Source of the DNA: Isoetes engelmannii
Lineage: Eukaryota > Streptophyta > Lycopodiopsida > Isoetales > Isoetaceae
Assembly (NCBI GenBank): GCA_011763485.2
Contig: JAANSK020268825.1
Location: 1-21,398 of the forward strand
Reading direction: 5' to 3'
Length of the DNA: 21,398 bases
Each line of letters starts with the position of its first letter. Positions within the stretch are counted from its first letter, which is position 1. Position numbers and translations under genes: made by a program. The notes below the pieces were generated by a model, which made no database searches, was not told the DNA's origin, and saw nothing but the letters and a program-made list of their open reading frames with translations. This document shows, one piece after another, positions 9,540 to 18,357 of this stretch.

Positions 9540-9624
9540 TGTCCCCATGAGGTCCTCTTTAAGAATACATGAGGCTAGTGGTTTTAGTGAACGTTAAATT
9601 CAATTCAATTCGATTCGATTGATA
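9540..9624 (+). repeat. Pentamer-repeat tail after the RING-H2 gene
   Basis: Following GTGAACGTTAAATTC, the sequence runs through AATTC and GATTC pentamers (9596-9620). This resembles the tails of the LINE 3' ends at 8681 and 9906, though the upstream 3' UTR motif is different. It may be the end of another retroposon or of the RING-H2 transcript copied by LINE machinery. Confidence 0.45.
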
Positions 9625-9839
9625 ATTTAACTTGAGATTGCAAATAGCAGACCAATCTGTTCCACTCTAATGACAATACTAAAACCTTTATTCACAACGC
9701 AAAAAGGTACTATATAGGAATGGTATGCAAGATAGATAGAAGATGTCATTTTAACAGCCCACCCCATAAAATAGAATAGACTTTTTTTTATGTCCAAACG
9801 AAGAAGAGCATTCTAAGCATCTAAATGGTTTAGGAGACG

Positions 9840-9925
9840 CACCACCACACCTGATACACACCAATGTTACTCGCAGGCCAATTAGTCTCTGCGGACGATA
9901 AAAAATCTATTCTATTCTATTCTAT
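9840..9925 (+). mobile_element. LINE 3' end with TCTAT tail
   Basis: AGGCCAATTAGTCTCTGCGG (from 9875) followed by ACGATAAAAAA leads into four TCTAT units (9906-9925). It is a diverged sister of the 3' end at 8649-8680 and lies in the same orientation. No LINE coding sequence is attached, so it is a very short 5'-truncated insertion. Confidence 0.65.
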
Positions 9926-10992
9926 AATCAAAAGCCATCTAAAAATTAAAGCGGCAGGACCCATAGAGCAATGTATCATGAACCGATTGGTCTTAAGTGG
10001 TGGTAAAAAAGAATGCTAGGTGAATTCTTCTTGCCATGACTTTTTACCCCATGTAAATGTAAGGTGCAACAAATACGTCTCAACTTACTTGTTATCACGC
10101 ACTCTACAATTACCTTAATATCTCATGTTGGTAGCTTATTTAGGTTTCTCTTCGGAGACAATAATGGCATCTTCATCAACTTTACTTCATATTGTTTCGT
10201 CACAATGTAGGCCTATTTTGCGATGTCAAAAAGTCTAAGTTATTGGAATATTTCTAAGGATTGTTTGGCTGTTGAGATGTAGAATACTTCATCGCGCTAA
10301 GATTTTTCTATTAGATGGAATGCTGTCCTCCTCCTCCTCCCCACATTTGGTTCAACCATTTTAATCTAGTGTTAGAAAAGGCAAGCACAAAGGTACAATA
10401 ATAGAATCTTAATAGCTTCTAAGATAGGTAGTCTTTGTGTTGGATATCTCTCTAGACCATGTAGTATCAAGTATGAAACACAGACGGATTTGTAGTACCA
10501 ATACGGTGGATTTATAGATAGAATTTCTTTGTGGCGTCATATGAAGGTATTTAAGAACTTAGCATATTATATAATTTATGGCGACATACAAAGGCATATA
10601 AGGACTGGGATGAATTAGCATATAGTTGAACATGCATAAATTATACAGAATAGAATTGAATTAGAGCATTGGTAGCAGGGTTCAAAATTAGAATTTATAC
10701 ACGAATTTATACTATAGTTTCTTGAAAATCTTATGAAAATAGCCTTAAAAAAATGCCTGGAATTACTTTTCGCTGTCGAAAATTTATAAGAATTGCCGGA
10801 TTTTTAAGGGCCTAAAACCCCATTTCGAACCCCGGAGTAAATGTATATTGATCATATCATCATAATGATAGGGAAATATAACTCCCATTATACCTCATCC
10901 TGGCCGTTAAAACGTCACGACGGATTCTAAAATCTGAAGGGCTTTAAGCGGTGTAGTAGGGCTTCCTTGGGATCTCAGCATCGGACTTAGCT
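9926..10992. other. Intergenic and 5' flank of the RHD3 gene
   Basis: No gene is seen. A diverged direct repeat of about 50-60 bp (GTGGCGTCATATGAAGGTAT at 10531 and TGGCGACATACAAAGGCATA at 10580) occupies 10531-10644. The last 150 bp are richer in GC and should hold the RHD3 5' UTR and core promoter, but I see no clear TATA element at a normal distance. Confidence 0.4.
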
Positions 10993-13900
10993 ATGGCGAG
11001 AAATGCGGTGAGTCTCTTCTTCTTCCTTTTCTTCTTTTTACAACTCGAAAGCCTCGTTCAACCCTCTCTACTTCATGCAGGAGACGCCCTCCGTGCAGCT
11101 AGTGGATGGACAAGGGAATTTTAACCAAGCCGAATTGGAATCCTTTGTGAGGACTGTGAAGCTTGCTGAATGTGGCCTCTCTTATGCCGTAGTTGCAATC
11201 ATGGGTCCACAAAGCAGTGGTATGCTTGTTAAATGGTATTACAAGCTTGATTGATGAATGCTAAATGCAATGTCCTACCCAATTGCTATCTCGATATGAT
11301 GGGCATTGATTTAAAAGTGCGTTTCAAATGATATCAAAATTATTTGGCCTTGCATACTCCCATCATGCCACTGAGCTCATCCGAAGCTCCTGACGTTACA
11401 AATTTTCAATATTGCATAAATCTAGCGTTTGAGTTGATGCAATAAAACTGCAAAAGTGCCCCATCATTTTGATCATCATAGTGCTTAAGAATTTTTAACC
11501 TGTTTGGGAATTCTTGTTTTTGTCTTGCAGGCAAGAGCACGTTAATGAATCATCTTTTTTATACAAGTTTTAGGGAGATGGACGCTTACAGAGGAAGGTG
11601 TGGATGTTAACTACGAAGAATGATCTATGGTTTTCCTTCACTTATCTACATTCTCTTGGCGTAGGTTTCAGACAACACAAGGAATATGGCTTGCCAAAGC
11701 CGTGGGAATTGATCCTTGTACTCTTGTCATGGATTTAGAAGGTACAGATGGGAGAGAAAGAGGAGAGGTACATATTTTTATGAAGCCATCCTGTCTTTGT
11801 CCTTCCGCTTAAATGTTTTGATATCAATTCTACCACTTTAACATGTTTGTAGGATGATACCGCTTTTGAAAGGCAAAGTTCACTTTTTGCATTGGCTGTC
11901 GCAGATATCGTCTTGATCAATATGTAAGCTTTAGGAGATGACCAAAAGTTTAAACATTGAATGTGCCTAATCTATATATTGCATTTTGAATTCTTATTTT
12001 AGTTGTTGGTGTTGACATTTACTTCTGGAACTCTTTTGATTGCTTGTACTGTCCCACCAACCTTAGATGCTGATAAGATGATATGAGAAAGGTGGGAAAC
12101 ACTGGCCAATTGCACTTGGCAAGTTTGAAAAAGATTATCCCAAATTAGCATTTTCCCATTATTCAGACTTCGTTTTCCATAGAAAACCATATAATTCAAC
12201 TCTCTGACACTTAAAAGATGCTTTGCAAACATGGAAATTTTTTGAACCCTGAAAAACCTGCTCTACTGATTTACGTTACTGAGATGGAAATGATTATGGT
12301 TGCTATACATAAAATAGTCGTACTGAGATATCTGGTGATGCTCACAGAAGACTCCATTACAGGCCTCTGCAAAATCGGCTTTTTGCAGTCATAAATATAT
12401 CCTTTTCTGATGCAACAATAGTGCATGCTTAGCCGATTAGCATTTGCTTAAATCCAGCAGAAAACCACTGTCTTAATATGATTTGGAGTGTTTAGAACTA
12501 GGTTGGCTGAAAATGGTAAAAGTATTGGGAGGAATATATTTTAAGAAAGTTAAGAAAAGGGCAAAACCAAATTGCGATTGGGGAACACAGTTGGTAAACG
12601 TGGTTGGTAATGCTTTTACTATTGAAGAACTCCTTGAAGAACTCCATTCCAGAGTAAAGAACCTGGGCACCTTTGCTGATGCTGTCAGTTAATTCTTGCA
12701 TATAAAAACCCCTGAATTTTCGACATAATAAGTTATAAGTTACCCAAGAGACATGAGAAGAACCCCAATGTCCAGGTTATTTTTGTCCTTTAGGCCCATG
12801 CACCTAGAAGGACGTAACAGCATGTTAAATAAAGTTAACGATTTTGTGTAGGCTTCTTATAATGACTCCATAAATGGGCAGCTATTGGTTTTAGGATAAA
12901 TGTTTTTTTCTTTGTTTAGGTGGTGCCATGATATTGGCCGTGAGCATGCTGCTAATAAGCCACTTTTAAAGACTGTATTTCAGGCAGGCATTCCTCTTAC
13001 CTTTATGTGCACTTTGAATATTTTATCCTCTGGCTAAATAGCTAACTTCCTGCATTTAGGTTTGTTTGACATACTTTTCCTTCGAATGAATTGTAGGTGA
13101 TGATGAGGCTTTTTACACCAAGGAAAACTACACTTCTATTTGTCATACGTGACAAAACGAAGGTACCTTCATGATGTATTTTGCTTCAAGTCCTTGGTCA
13201 ATGTATCTTACATAGCGTACTTTCAGACACCCTTCGAAATTTTGGAGCCAATTCTTCGTGAGGACATTCAAAAGGTTATTGTTTAGATAAAATTGGAAAT
13301 CAATTTTGTTCAGGCGGTACTGATGCTCTGGCAGATATGGGAAAGTGTAGCTAAGCCATCAAAATATACAGAAACTCCTCTTAGTGAGTTTTTTAATGTA
13401 AGCTCCCTTAGCTTTTATGCTCTATTTAGGAAGTGGCCTTTCTTTATATCTTCAGGATTATACAGGTTCAAGTCACTGCCCTATCGAGCTTTGAAGAAAA
13501 GGAAGAGGAGTTTAAGGAACAGGTAAGTTGCCACAATTACTGGTTTGTTCTCATCATATTCTGTTCTGTGTTCTTGAAATAGTCCTTCTGTTATCAATCG
13601 TAGGTTTCACTCCTCAGGCAACAGTTCTACAATTCAATAGCTCCTGGTGGACTCGCGGGGGACCGAAGGACCGTTATTCCAGGATCAGGATTTCCTCTTA
13701 GTGCTCAGGAGATTTGGAAGGTTATAAAAGAAAATAAAGATCTTGATTTGCCAGCTCATAAGGTATTTTTTGTCAAGTCAATACATTGTTTTCATCTGGT
13801 TAGCACAATGTATAAAGCATGTGATGTGGTTTCAGATTATGGTGGCCACTGTTCGTTGTGATGAAATAGCAAATGAAAAATTTCATGAGCTTATTTCATA

Positions 13901-16437
13901 TGAGGTATATCTTGAACTCAATATTAAACTTTTCGCATCCACTCTTCTTATGGCTAACAAACTTAAGAATTAAAAATATTTCTTCATACTGGGTTCCATT
14001 AGTTAGGTTGACATGTTCTATGAGATGTAGAACTATTATGTAATTGGCAATTTCCTCATGTATTTCTTGGCAGTCTTCTAAGTAGTAGCCAGAAAATAAT
14101 TCGCATAATATGCTCTTTTTACAAAGCAGGAATGGCAGAATCTACTCGAGGATACAAAGATAGGCCCTGTTGCTGGGTTTGGTAAGATGATGAATGCACT
14201 TCTCGACAAATGTTTATCAGGGTAAGAATAAAAAGAAACAATCTACTGTTAGCATGTTTGAAAAGTGTGTATGTTTTCTTTACAGGTATGATGCCGAGGC
14301 AGCATACTTTGAAAGCAGTGTGAGGGATGCTAAGCGGGCTTCCCTTTTAGGTCGTTGTTTGGAGGTCAGTATTATCTGGAAATACCTAGCAATTAGGTTA
14401 CATAAATGAACATGTAGTTATGATTGTTGATGTTTTTTATTTTGTTCTAGGCTGCACAACCCATGTACCAAGCTGTGTTAGGTCATTATCGAGTGAAAGC
14501 ATTTGAAAAGTTCAAGACTGACCTGGCTAGAAGCATTGCGGAAAGACACAAAGGCTTTGCTGACACTGTCCGATATTGTGTTAAAGAAAGTCTAAATGAG
14601 TTTGATGAAGGATGCCATGGTATATGTTTGAATGCAAATTCAATTCTCCCTGTTTTGTATTCTGACCCTGCTGCTTACTAAATAGATGCTCATATAAAAT
14701 TGGCTGAATGGGACATCACAAAAATCAGGGAAAAGCTTTGCCGTGACATCGATGCACATACATCTGTAACGCGAGCTGAGAAGCTCTCTAAGATCACTTC
14801 TGGTGTTGAGGTAAAAGATAACTTGTTTAATGCTATGTTTTTGCTGGGCATTAAAATAATCACATATTTGCGCACCAGCATCACCTGGAGGAAACACTTA
14901 CAGCCTCGGCTGCTTCTTTGCTGGATTCTGCGTCTTCAGACACCTGGGCTGCTATGACTAAACTGCTCTCTCATGAGGTTGAGGTTGCAGAAGCTAATTT
15001 TTTATCTGCAATCTCGGGATTTGAGCTGAAAGAGATGGAGCAAGATAAGATGGTTGCTCGATTAAGGGACTTTGGTAGGGAGATTGTGTTGAAAAAGGCT
15101 AGGGAAGAAGCAGGCCAAGTTCTCATTCGAATGAAAGATAGGTAAGTATTGATATTCACTATAGGGCGCAATCTTTAAGGAAGTTTCTATGGATTGTGAA
15201 GTATAAAGATTTAATACTTTTGCAGGTTTAATACAGTATTTACACGTGATGCAGACTCAATGCCAAGAATTTGGTCTGCTGAGCATGATGTTAGAGAAAT
15301 TACAAAAGATGCACGCATTAAGGTAAGTGTGCCTTTTTACTAAAAGTGGCAGGTAATGTGTGTTAATTGTATGCTTAGTACCATTTTATGGTGTTGCAGT
15401 CGTTGAAATTGCTTGCAGTTCTGGCCGCAGTCCGGTTAGAAGATGGTAATTCAGTGGACATTGAGACTACACTGATGACATTGATTGGGGAGCCTTCAGA
15501 AGCTCCTCAGGAGGCTTCAGTGAATACTACTGCTACTGATAATAGATCCTTGTTGTCGTCTGCATCCAGTGCACTTGCTTCTAGCACTTGGGATGGGGTT
15601 TGGCATTCTTCCCAAGCTTTGTCTTCTTTTATTAGCTGCCAGGCTAACACCTTTGGTAATTGTCGCAGGTTTTGCCTGAATATACTCTTATTACTCCAAT
15701 TGAATGTAGAAGTATATGGCGGCAATTCAAAGCCGAAACTGAGTACACAATCAGTCAAGCGTTAGCGGCACAGGTGCCACCTCAATCTGCTATATGCTTT
15801 GGTCTAAGACTTAGTAATGTTAACATTCTTTCTTTTCCTTATTGGAAATGATAAGGAGGCAAGTAAGCGAGGAGCTTCATGGCTGCCACCTCCATGGGCT
15901 ATTGTAGCGATGATTTTCTTAGGATTCAATGAGTTCATGGCTGTAGTGAGGTATACATGGTCACTCATATGTAAATGAATTTTTTGTGCTGTATAACGAG
16001 CTAATGCTAATGCCTTGTTTTGGTGGCAGGAATCCCATTTACCTGATAGTAGTGTTTGTTCTCTACTTGGTGGGGAAGGCTCTGTGGGTTCAATTGGATG
16101 TAAGAAAGGAATTCGAACACGGAATGGTATGCGTGTTATCTTCACGTTCAGTTTTCTATTGGAATGTTAAGATATATTCACCATGTAAATGGCTGTGCAG
16201 TTAACTGGGCTCATCTCTGTGTCGACAAAGTTGCTGCCTACGTTCATGAATATCATGAAAAGGCTTGTTAATGAAGGGCACCAGCATGGAAGAGAAGACG
16301 ATGCTGTAAGAGGCCGGGCAATCCCATTACAAGATTTTTCCTCAGATTTATCAACTACAGATAGGTCAATAAATGGATCGCAATCTGTTGCTCAAGGTGT
16401 GAGACAGAGACAAACAAACACAGCATTCCAAACTTGA
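10993..16437 (+). CDS. RHD3: RHD3 (ROOT HAIR DEFECTIVE 3) / Sey1p-type ER-shaping dynamin-like GTPase, 23 exons
   Basis: The protein fuses ER tubules and builds the tubular ER network; it is the plant counterpart of atlastin and Sey1p. Exons: 10993-11007, 11081-11219, 11531-11597, 11665-11767, 11853-11923, 12920-12983, 13097-13162, 13227-13274, 13335-13397, 13466-13522, 13604-13762, 13836-13904, 14130-14221, 14286-14364, 14451-14619, 14686-14810, 14879-15141, 15226-15322, 15400-15597, 15669-15773, 15856-15950, 16030-16126, 16201-16437. Phases join without a stop to give 825 residues (Arabidopsis RHD3 has about 800). The G1 P-loop GPQSSGKS is at 47-54, the switch region QTTQGIW at 76-82, G3 DLEG at 97-100 and G4 RD at 171-172. 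The long helical middle domain is complete. Two membrane segments (about 697-714 and 718-735) form the ER hairpin, followed by a cytosolic tail of about 90 residues. Intron 6 starts with GC. The tiny first exon (MARNA) matches the RHD3 layout. It looks functional. Confidence 0.93.
11924..12919 (+). other. RHD3 intron 5, unusually long
   Basis: At 996 bp this intron is about ten times the usual length in this gene. It contains an open frame of 69 codons (12483-12692) with a lysine-rich start ([16 protein letters not shown]) and [14 protein letters not shown] do not recognise it, and it has no splice sites that would join it to RHD3 in frame. An insertion into the intron is the simplest reading. 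An 8-bp inverted repeat (CTGCAAAA / TTTTGCAG) lies near 12367-12388. Confidence 0.5.
12984..13096 (+). other. GC-AG intron in RHD3 (intron 6)
   Basis: Exon 6 must end after GTATTTCAG at 12983, because RHD3 proteins read KTVFQ followed directly by VMMRLF and the next exon starts with GTGATGATGAGG. The donor is therefore GCAGGC, not GT. No GT donor nearby keeps the frame. GC-AG introns make up roughly 1% of plant introns and tend to have a strong exon-side CAG, which is present here. Confidence 0.85.
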
Positions 16438-16738
16438 GGGCCCTTAGTTGTATTTTACGATTTCACTGTTGGGACAATATGTATTATGTTTGTCCCTTCC
16501 ATATTGTATTATTATAGGGAAATTTGCCGAGGGACGGATGCTTTATAACTGCATTGTTGTTTATATATGTCAAAACAGGGAATATATTGGACAATTTTGG
16601 CCGCCACGTTGAGAAGATATGAGTGGTGTTGTCTGCATTTTTGCTCGTGGTATTGTCCCATTTCTGACTAATTAGGGTGGTGGTTGCTTGAGATTATATC
16701 TCAATTCAATGGAAATCACTCTTTAGTTTAAGTAACAA
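16438..16738 (+). other. RHD3 3' UTR and spacer
   Basis: This stretch is AT-rich with no gene. T-rich and TATT-type elements around 16450-16520 could serve as plant polyadenylation signals, but no canonical AATAAA is seen. Confidence 0.4.
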
Positions 16739-16755
16739 GCTGGAGTAGCTCAGTT

Positions 16756-16788
<33 letters not shown>

Positions 16789-16812
16789 GAGGTTCAAGCC
16801 CTCCCTCTAGCG
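16739..16812 (+). tRNA. tRNA-Asn (anticodon GTT)
   Basis: The 74-nt sequence folds into a full cloverleaf. The acceptor stem pairs GCTGGAG with CTCTAGC, with one G-U pair and discriminator G. The D arm is GCTC/GAGC, the anticodon stem TGTGG/CCACA with loop CTGTTAA (anticodon GTT at 16773-16775), the variable loop AGGTC, and the T arm GGAGG/CCTCC with loop TTCAAGC. There is no intron and no encoded CCA, as expected for a nuclear gene. CAA sits at 16736-16738, as in plant Pol III start regions, and TTTT at 16820-16823 can terminate transcription. Its sequence closely follows the standard plant cytosolic tRNA-Asn. Confidence 0.95.
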
Positions 16813-16843
16813 AATATTATTTTCCTCCATTCGTAGTAGCATT

Positions 16844-16883
16844 CTTAACCACAAGGTCAGAGGTTCAAGCCTTTTGTCTAACG
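16844..16883 (+). pseudogene. Partial tRNA-Asn copy (3' half), copy 2
   Basis: Starting with TTAACCACAAGGTCAGAGG, this repeats the tRNA from the anticodon loop to the 3' end with a handful of changes, and is again followed by AATATTATTTTCCTC. It lacks the 5' half. The tRNA plus its trailer was evidently duplicated in tandem. Confidence 0.8.
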
Positions 16884-16900
16884 AATATTATTTTCCTCTC

Positions 16901-16945
16901 TTGGAGGTTCAAGGTCCCCTCTTAATGGATATTATTTTCCTCCCT
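16901..16945 (+). pseudogene. Partial tRNA-Asn copy (T arm only), copy 3
   Basis: TTGGAGGTTCAAGGTCCCCT and the trailing ATATTATTTTCCTCC repeat the T arm and 3' trailer of the tRNA. It is more diverged than copy 2 and shorter. Confidence 0.65.
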
Positions 16946-16975
16946 TTGTTTATAACTATGATAGTATGCGTGATG

Positions 16976-17057
16976 AAGGGGTTCACCTCCCCTGCAAGGG
17001 CATTACGGCTGCCATTTACCCAAGCTGTAATGCCCGAGCAGGGGAGGTGAACCCCTT
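16976..17057. repeat. Near-perfect 82-nt foldback (35-bp arms, 12-nt loop)
   Basis: The left arm (16976-17010) begins AAGGGGTTCACCTCCCCTGC and the right arm (17023-17057) is its reverse complement with three mismatches in 35 pairs. The loop is GCCATTTACCCA. It sits inside the decaying tRNA repeats. It could be a miniature inverted-repeat element, a recent inverted duplication or a miRNA-like hairpin. I see no clear target-site duplication, so its type is undecided. Confidence 0.85.
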
Positions 17058-17064
17058 TAACCGA

Positions 17065-17192
17065 TTTTCCAAGAGGATTTTAAGACTCGATGAAGAAGGT
17101 TTTTCCAAGAGGATTTTAAGACTCGATGAAGAAGCAACAGTTTAGGATCACAAGAACAACAGTTTAAGACTCGATGAAGAAGCAACAGTTTA
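17065..17192. repeat. 36-bp direct repeats, 2.8 copies
   Basis: Copies at 17065-17100 and 17101-17136 start TTTTCCAAGAGGATTTTAAG and differ only in the last two bases. A third, partial copy (17163-17192, TTTAAGACTCGATGAAGAAG plus CAACAGTTTA) repeats the end of the second copy and its flank. Their near identity implies recent duplication. Confidence 0.85.
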
Positions 17193-17242
17193 TCAGAGGA
17201 ATTGTCTGTTTATTGTGATAACCAGTTAGCAGCCCGTTTATC

Positions 17243-17308
17243 AGGCAAGTTACGGCTAATAACCAATCTCGATCTAGGCAAGTTACGGCTAATAACCAAT
17301 CTCGATCT
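17243..17308. repeat. Perfect 33-bp tandem duplication
   Basis: AGGCAAGTTACGGCTAATAA followed by CCAATCTCGATCT occurs twice back to back (17243-17275 and 17276-17308) without a difference. It is non-coding and probably polymorphic between individuals. Confidence 0.9.
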
Positions 17309-17370
17309 AAGGGCCAGGATCTAAAATCCTCGAGGAACTGCCGGTTAAGATATGTGCACATTTTTCCTCC

Positions 17371-17460
17371 ATGTAATCACAAGGTCGGATGTTCTAGCTC
17401 CCCTTCCAGTAATTATTTTCACTTTTTTTTTTTTGTTTGTAACTATGATAGCATGAGGAT
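17371..17460 (+). pseudogene. Partial tRNA-Asn copy with trailer, copy 4
   Basis: TAATCACAAGGTCGGATGTT and CCCCTTCCAGT correspond to the 3' half of the tRNA. The following ATTATTTTC and TTTGTTTGTAACTATGATAG match the sequence after copy 3 (16929-16970). This shows that the hairpin and 33-36 bp repeats lie between two copies of one older tandem unit. Confidence 0.7.
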
Positions 17461-17658
17461 ATTATTTCCCCCCTACATGTATAGCCAATAATAGTATGCA
17501 AAAGTGTGATGATGAGTTAATTTGCAGTCACCCTCACTATAGCTTTTCAATGCAAAAATAATTGATTCATAGAAGTTTTTACGTCCATGAAGACGAGAAA
17601 TGGCCATGAGATTATTTTTAAGTATGGGCAAGAAGCCCATGAAGGCAAATCAATCTAT

Positions 17659-18110
17659 ATGATGATTGATGATGATTTTATTATCACGCCAATCCAGACC
17701 CTCAGTTCCATTAGGCGACAAAAGCAAAATACATAAACATAATAAAGAGTGTGCTAAATGAGGCCTTTCGCCTCCATATCATATGCTAAATTGTTCAGAT
17801 CTAAAATCATTTTCCGATGCTCCCACCAAGCTTGGAGATAACCACCTAGCCGGGCAGGAGAGATGGAGAGTAACAAAGAGAAGCTCCTAAACAACGTAGA
17901 ATCAATGCCATATGCATTTCGTATCTCTACAAAACTAGAACATTTAAGAAAAGCGTGGTGTTCATCTTCTACTATAGGTTCCCTGCAGCATGGACAAAAT
18001 CTCAATTCACGTGGGATATCATGATCACGCTCCACCTCCAACATGTGGGATTTCAAACGAGCTTGAGAGATAAGCTTGCGTCTTTTTAGACGTAGATATT
18101 CTAATATGAT
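17659..18110 (-). mobile_element. LINE 3' end: RT C-terminal zinc-finger region plus trinucleotide-rich tail
   Basis: The minus strand encodes the end of a LINE ORF2: a run reading LEYLRLKRRKLISQARLKSH, then MLEVERDHDIPRELRFCPCC, REPIVEDEHHAFLKC and FVEIRNAYGI, stopping at 17754-17756. The CxxC ... EDEHH ... C arrangement with a preceding basic arginine-rich stretch is the standard C-terminal finger of these reverse transcriptases. The 3' UTR ends GTGATAATAAAATC followed by ATC-rich repeats (17680-17659), a microsatellite-type tail. The frame is open over 100 codons, so it is younger than the LINE at 7520-8500. The RT core is missing (5' truncated). Confidence 0.85.
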
Positions 18111-18248
18111 TGCTATGATAATCTAATATGATTATTTTCCTCCATCATGGCATGAAGACAAAACCATATGTGCATGATTTGGCATTATATATATTTGAGG
18201 TCCTAGACAAGCGTCTTCAATTACTGAGCCTTCAGTAGTCAGCATGGC
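18111..18248. other. Intergenic, no gene seen
   Basis: This stretch contains another echo of the tRNA trailer (GATTATTTTCCTCCATCATG near 18130) but nothing more. Confidence 0.35.
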
Positions 18249-18357
18249 CTACTTTTTTCCTGATTGTCTAGTATCATCGTTATTGCAAAGGTTTTCCCAT
18301 GTTCTACTTATTTTTTCCTGACTGTCTAGTATCATCATTACTGCAAAGGTTTTTCCC
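18249..18357. repeat. Tandem duplication of about 55 bp
   Basis: CTGATTGTCTAGTATCATCG (in 18249-18300) recurs as CTGACTGTCTAGTATCATCA (in 18304-18357) with the same flanks (CTACTT..., GCAAAGGTTTT). The copies are about 90% identical and non-coding. Confidence 0.8.

Noticed and set aside
13743-13973. Plus-strand 76-codon frame
   Set aside because: It reads through RHD3 exon 12 (same frame as [16 protein letters not shown]) into intron on both sides, so it is not a separate gene.
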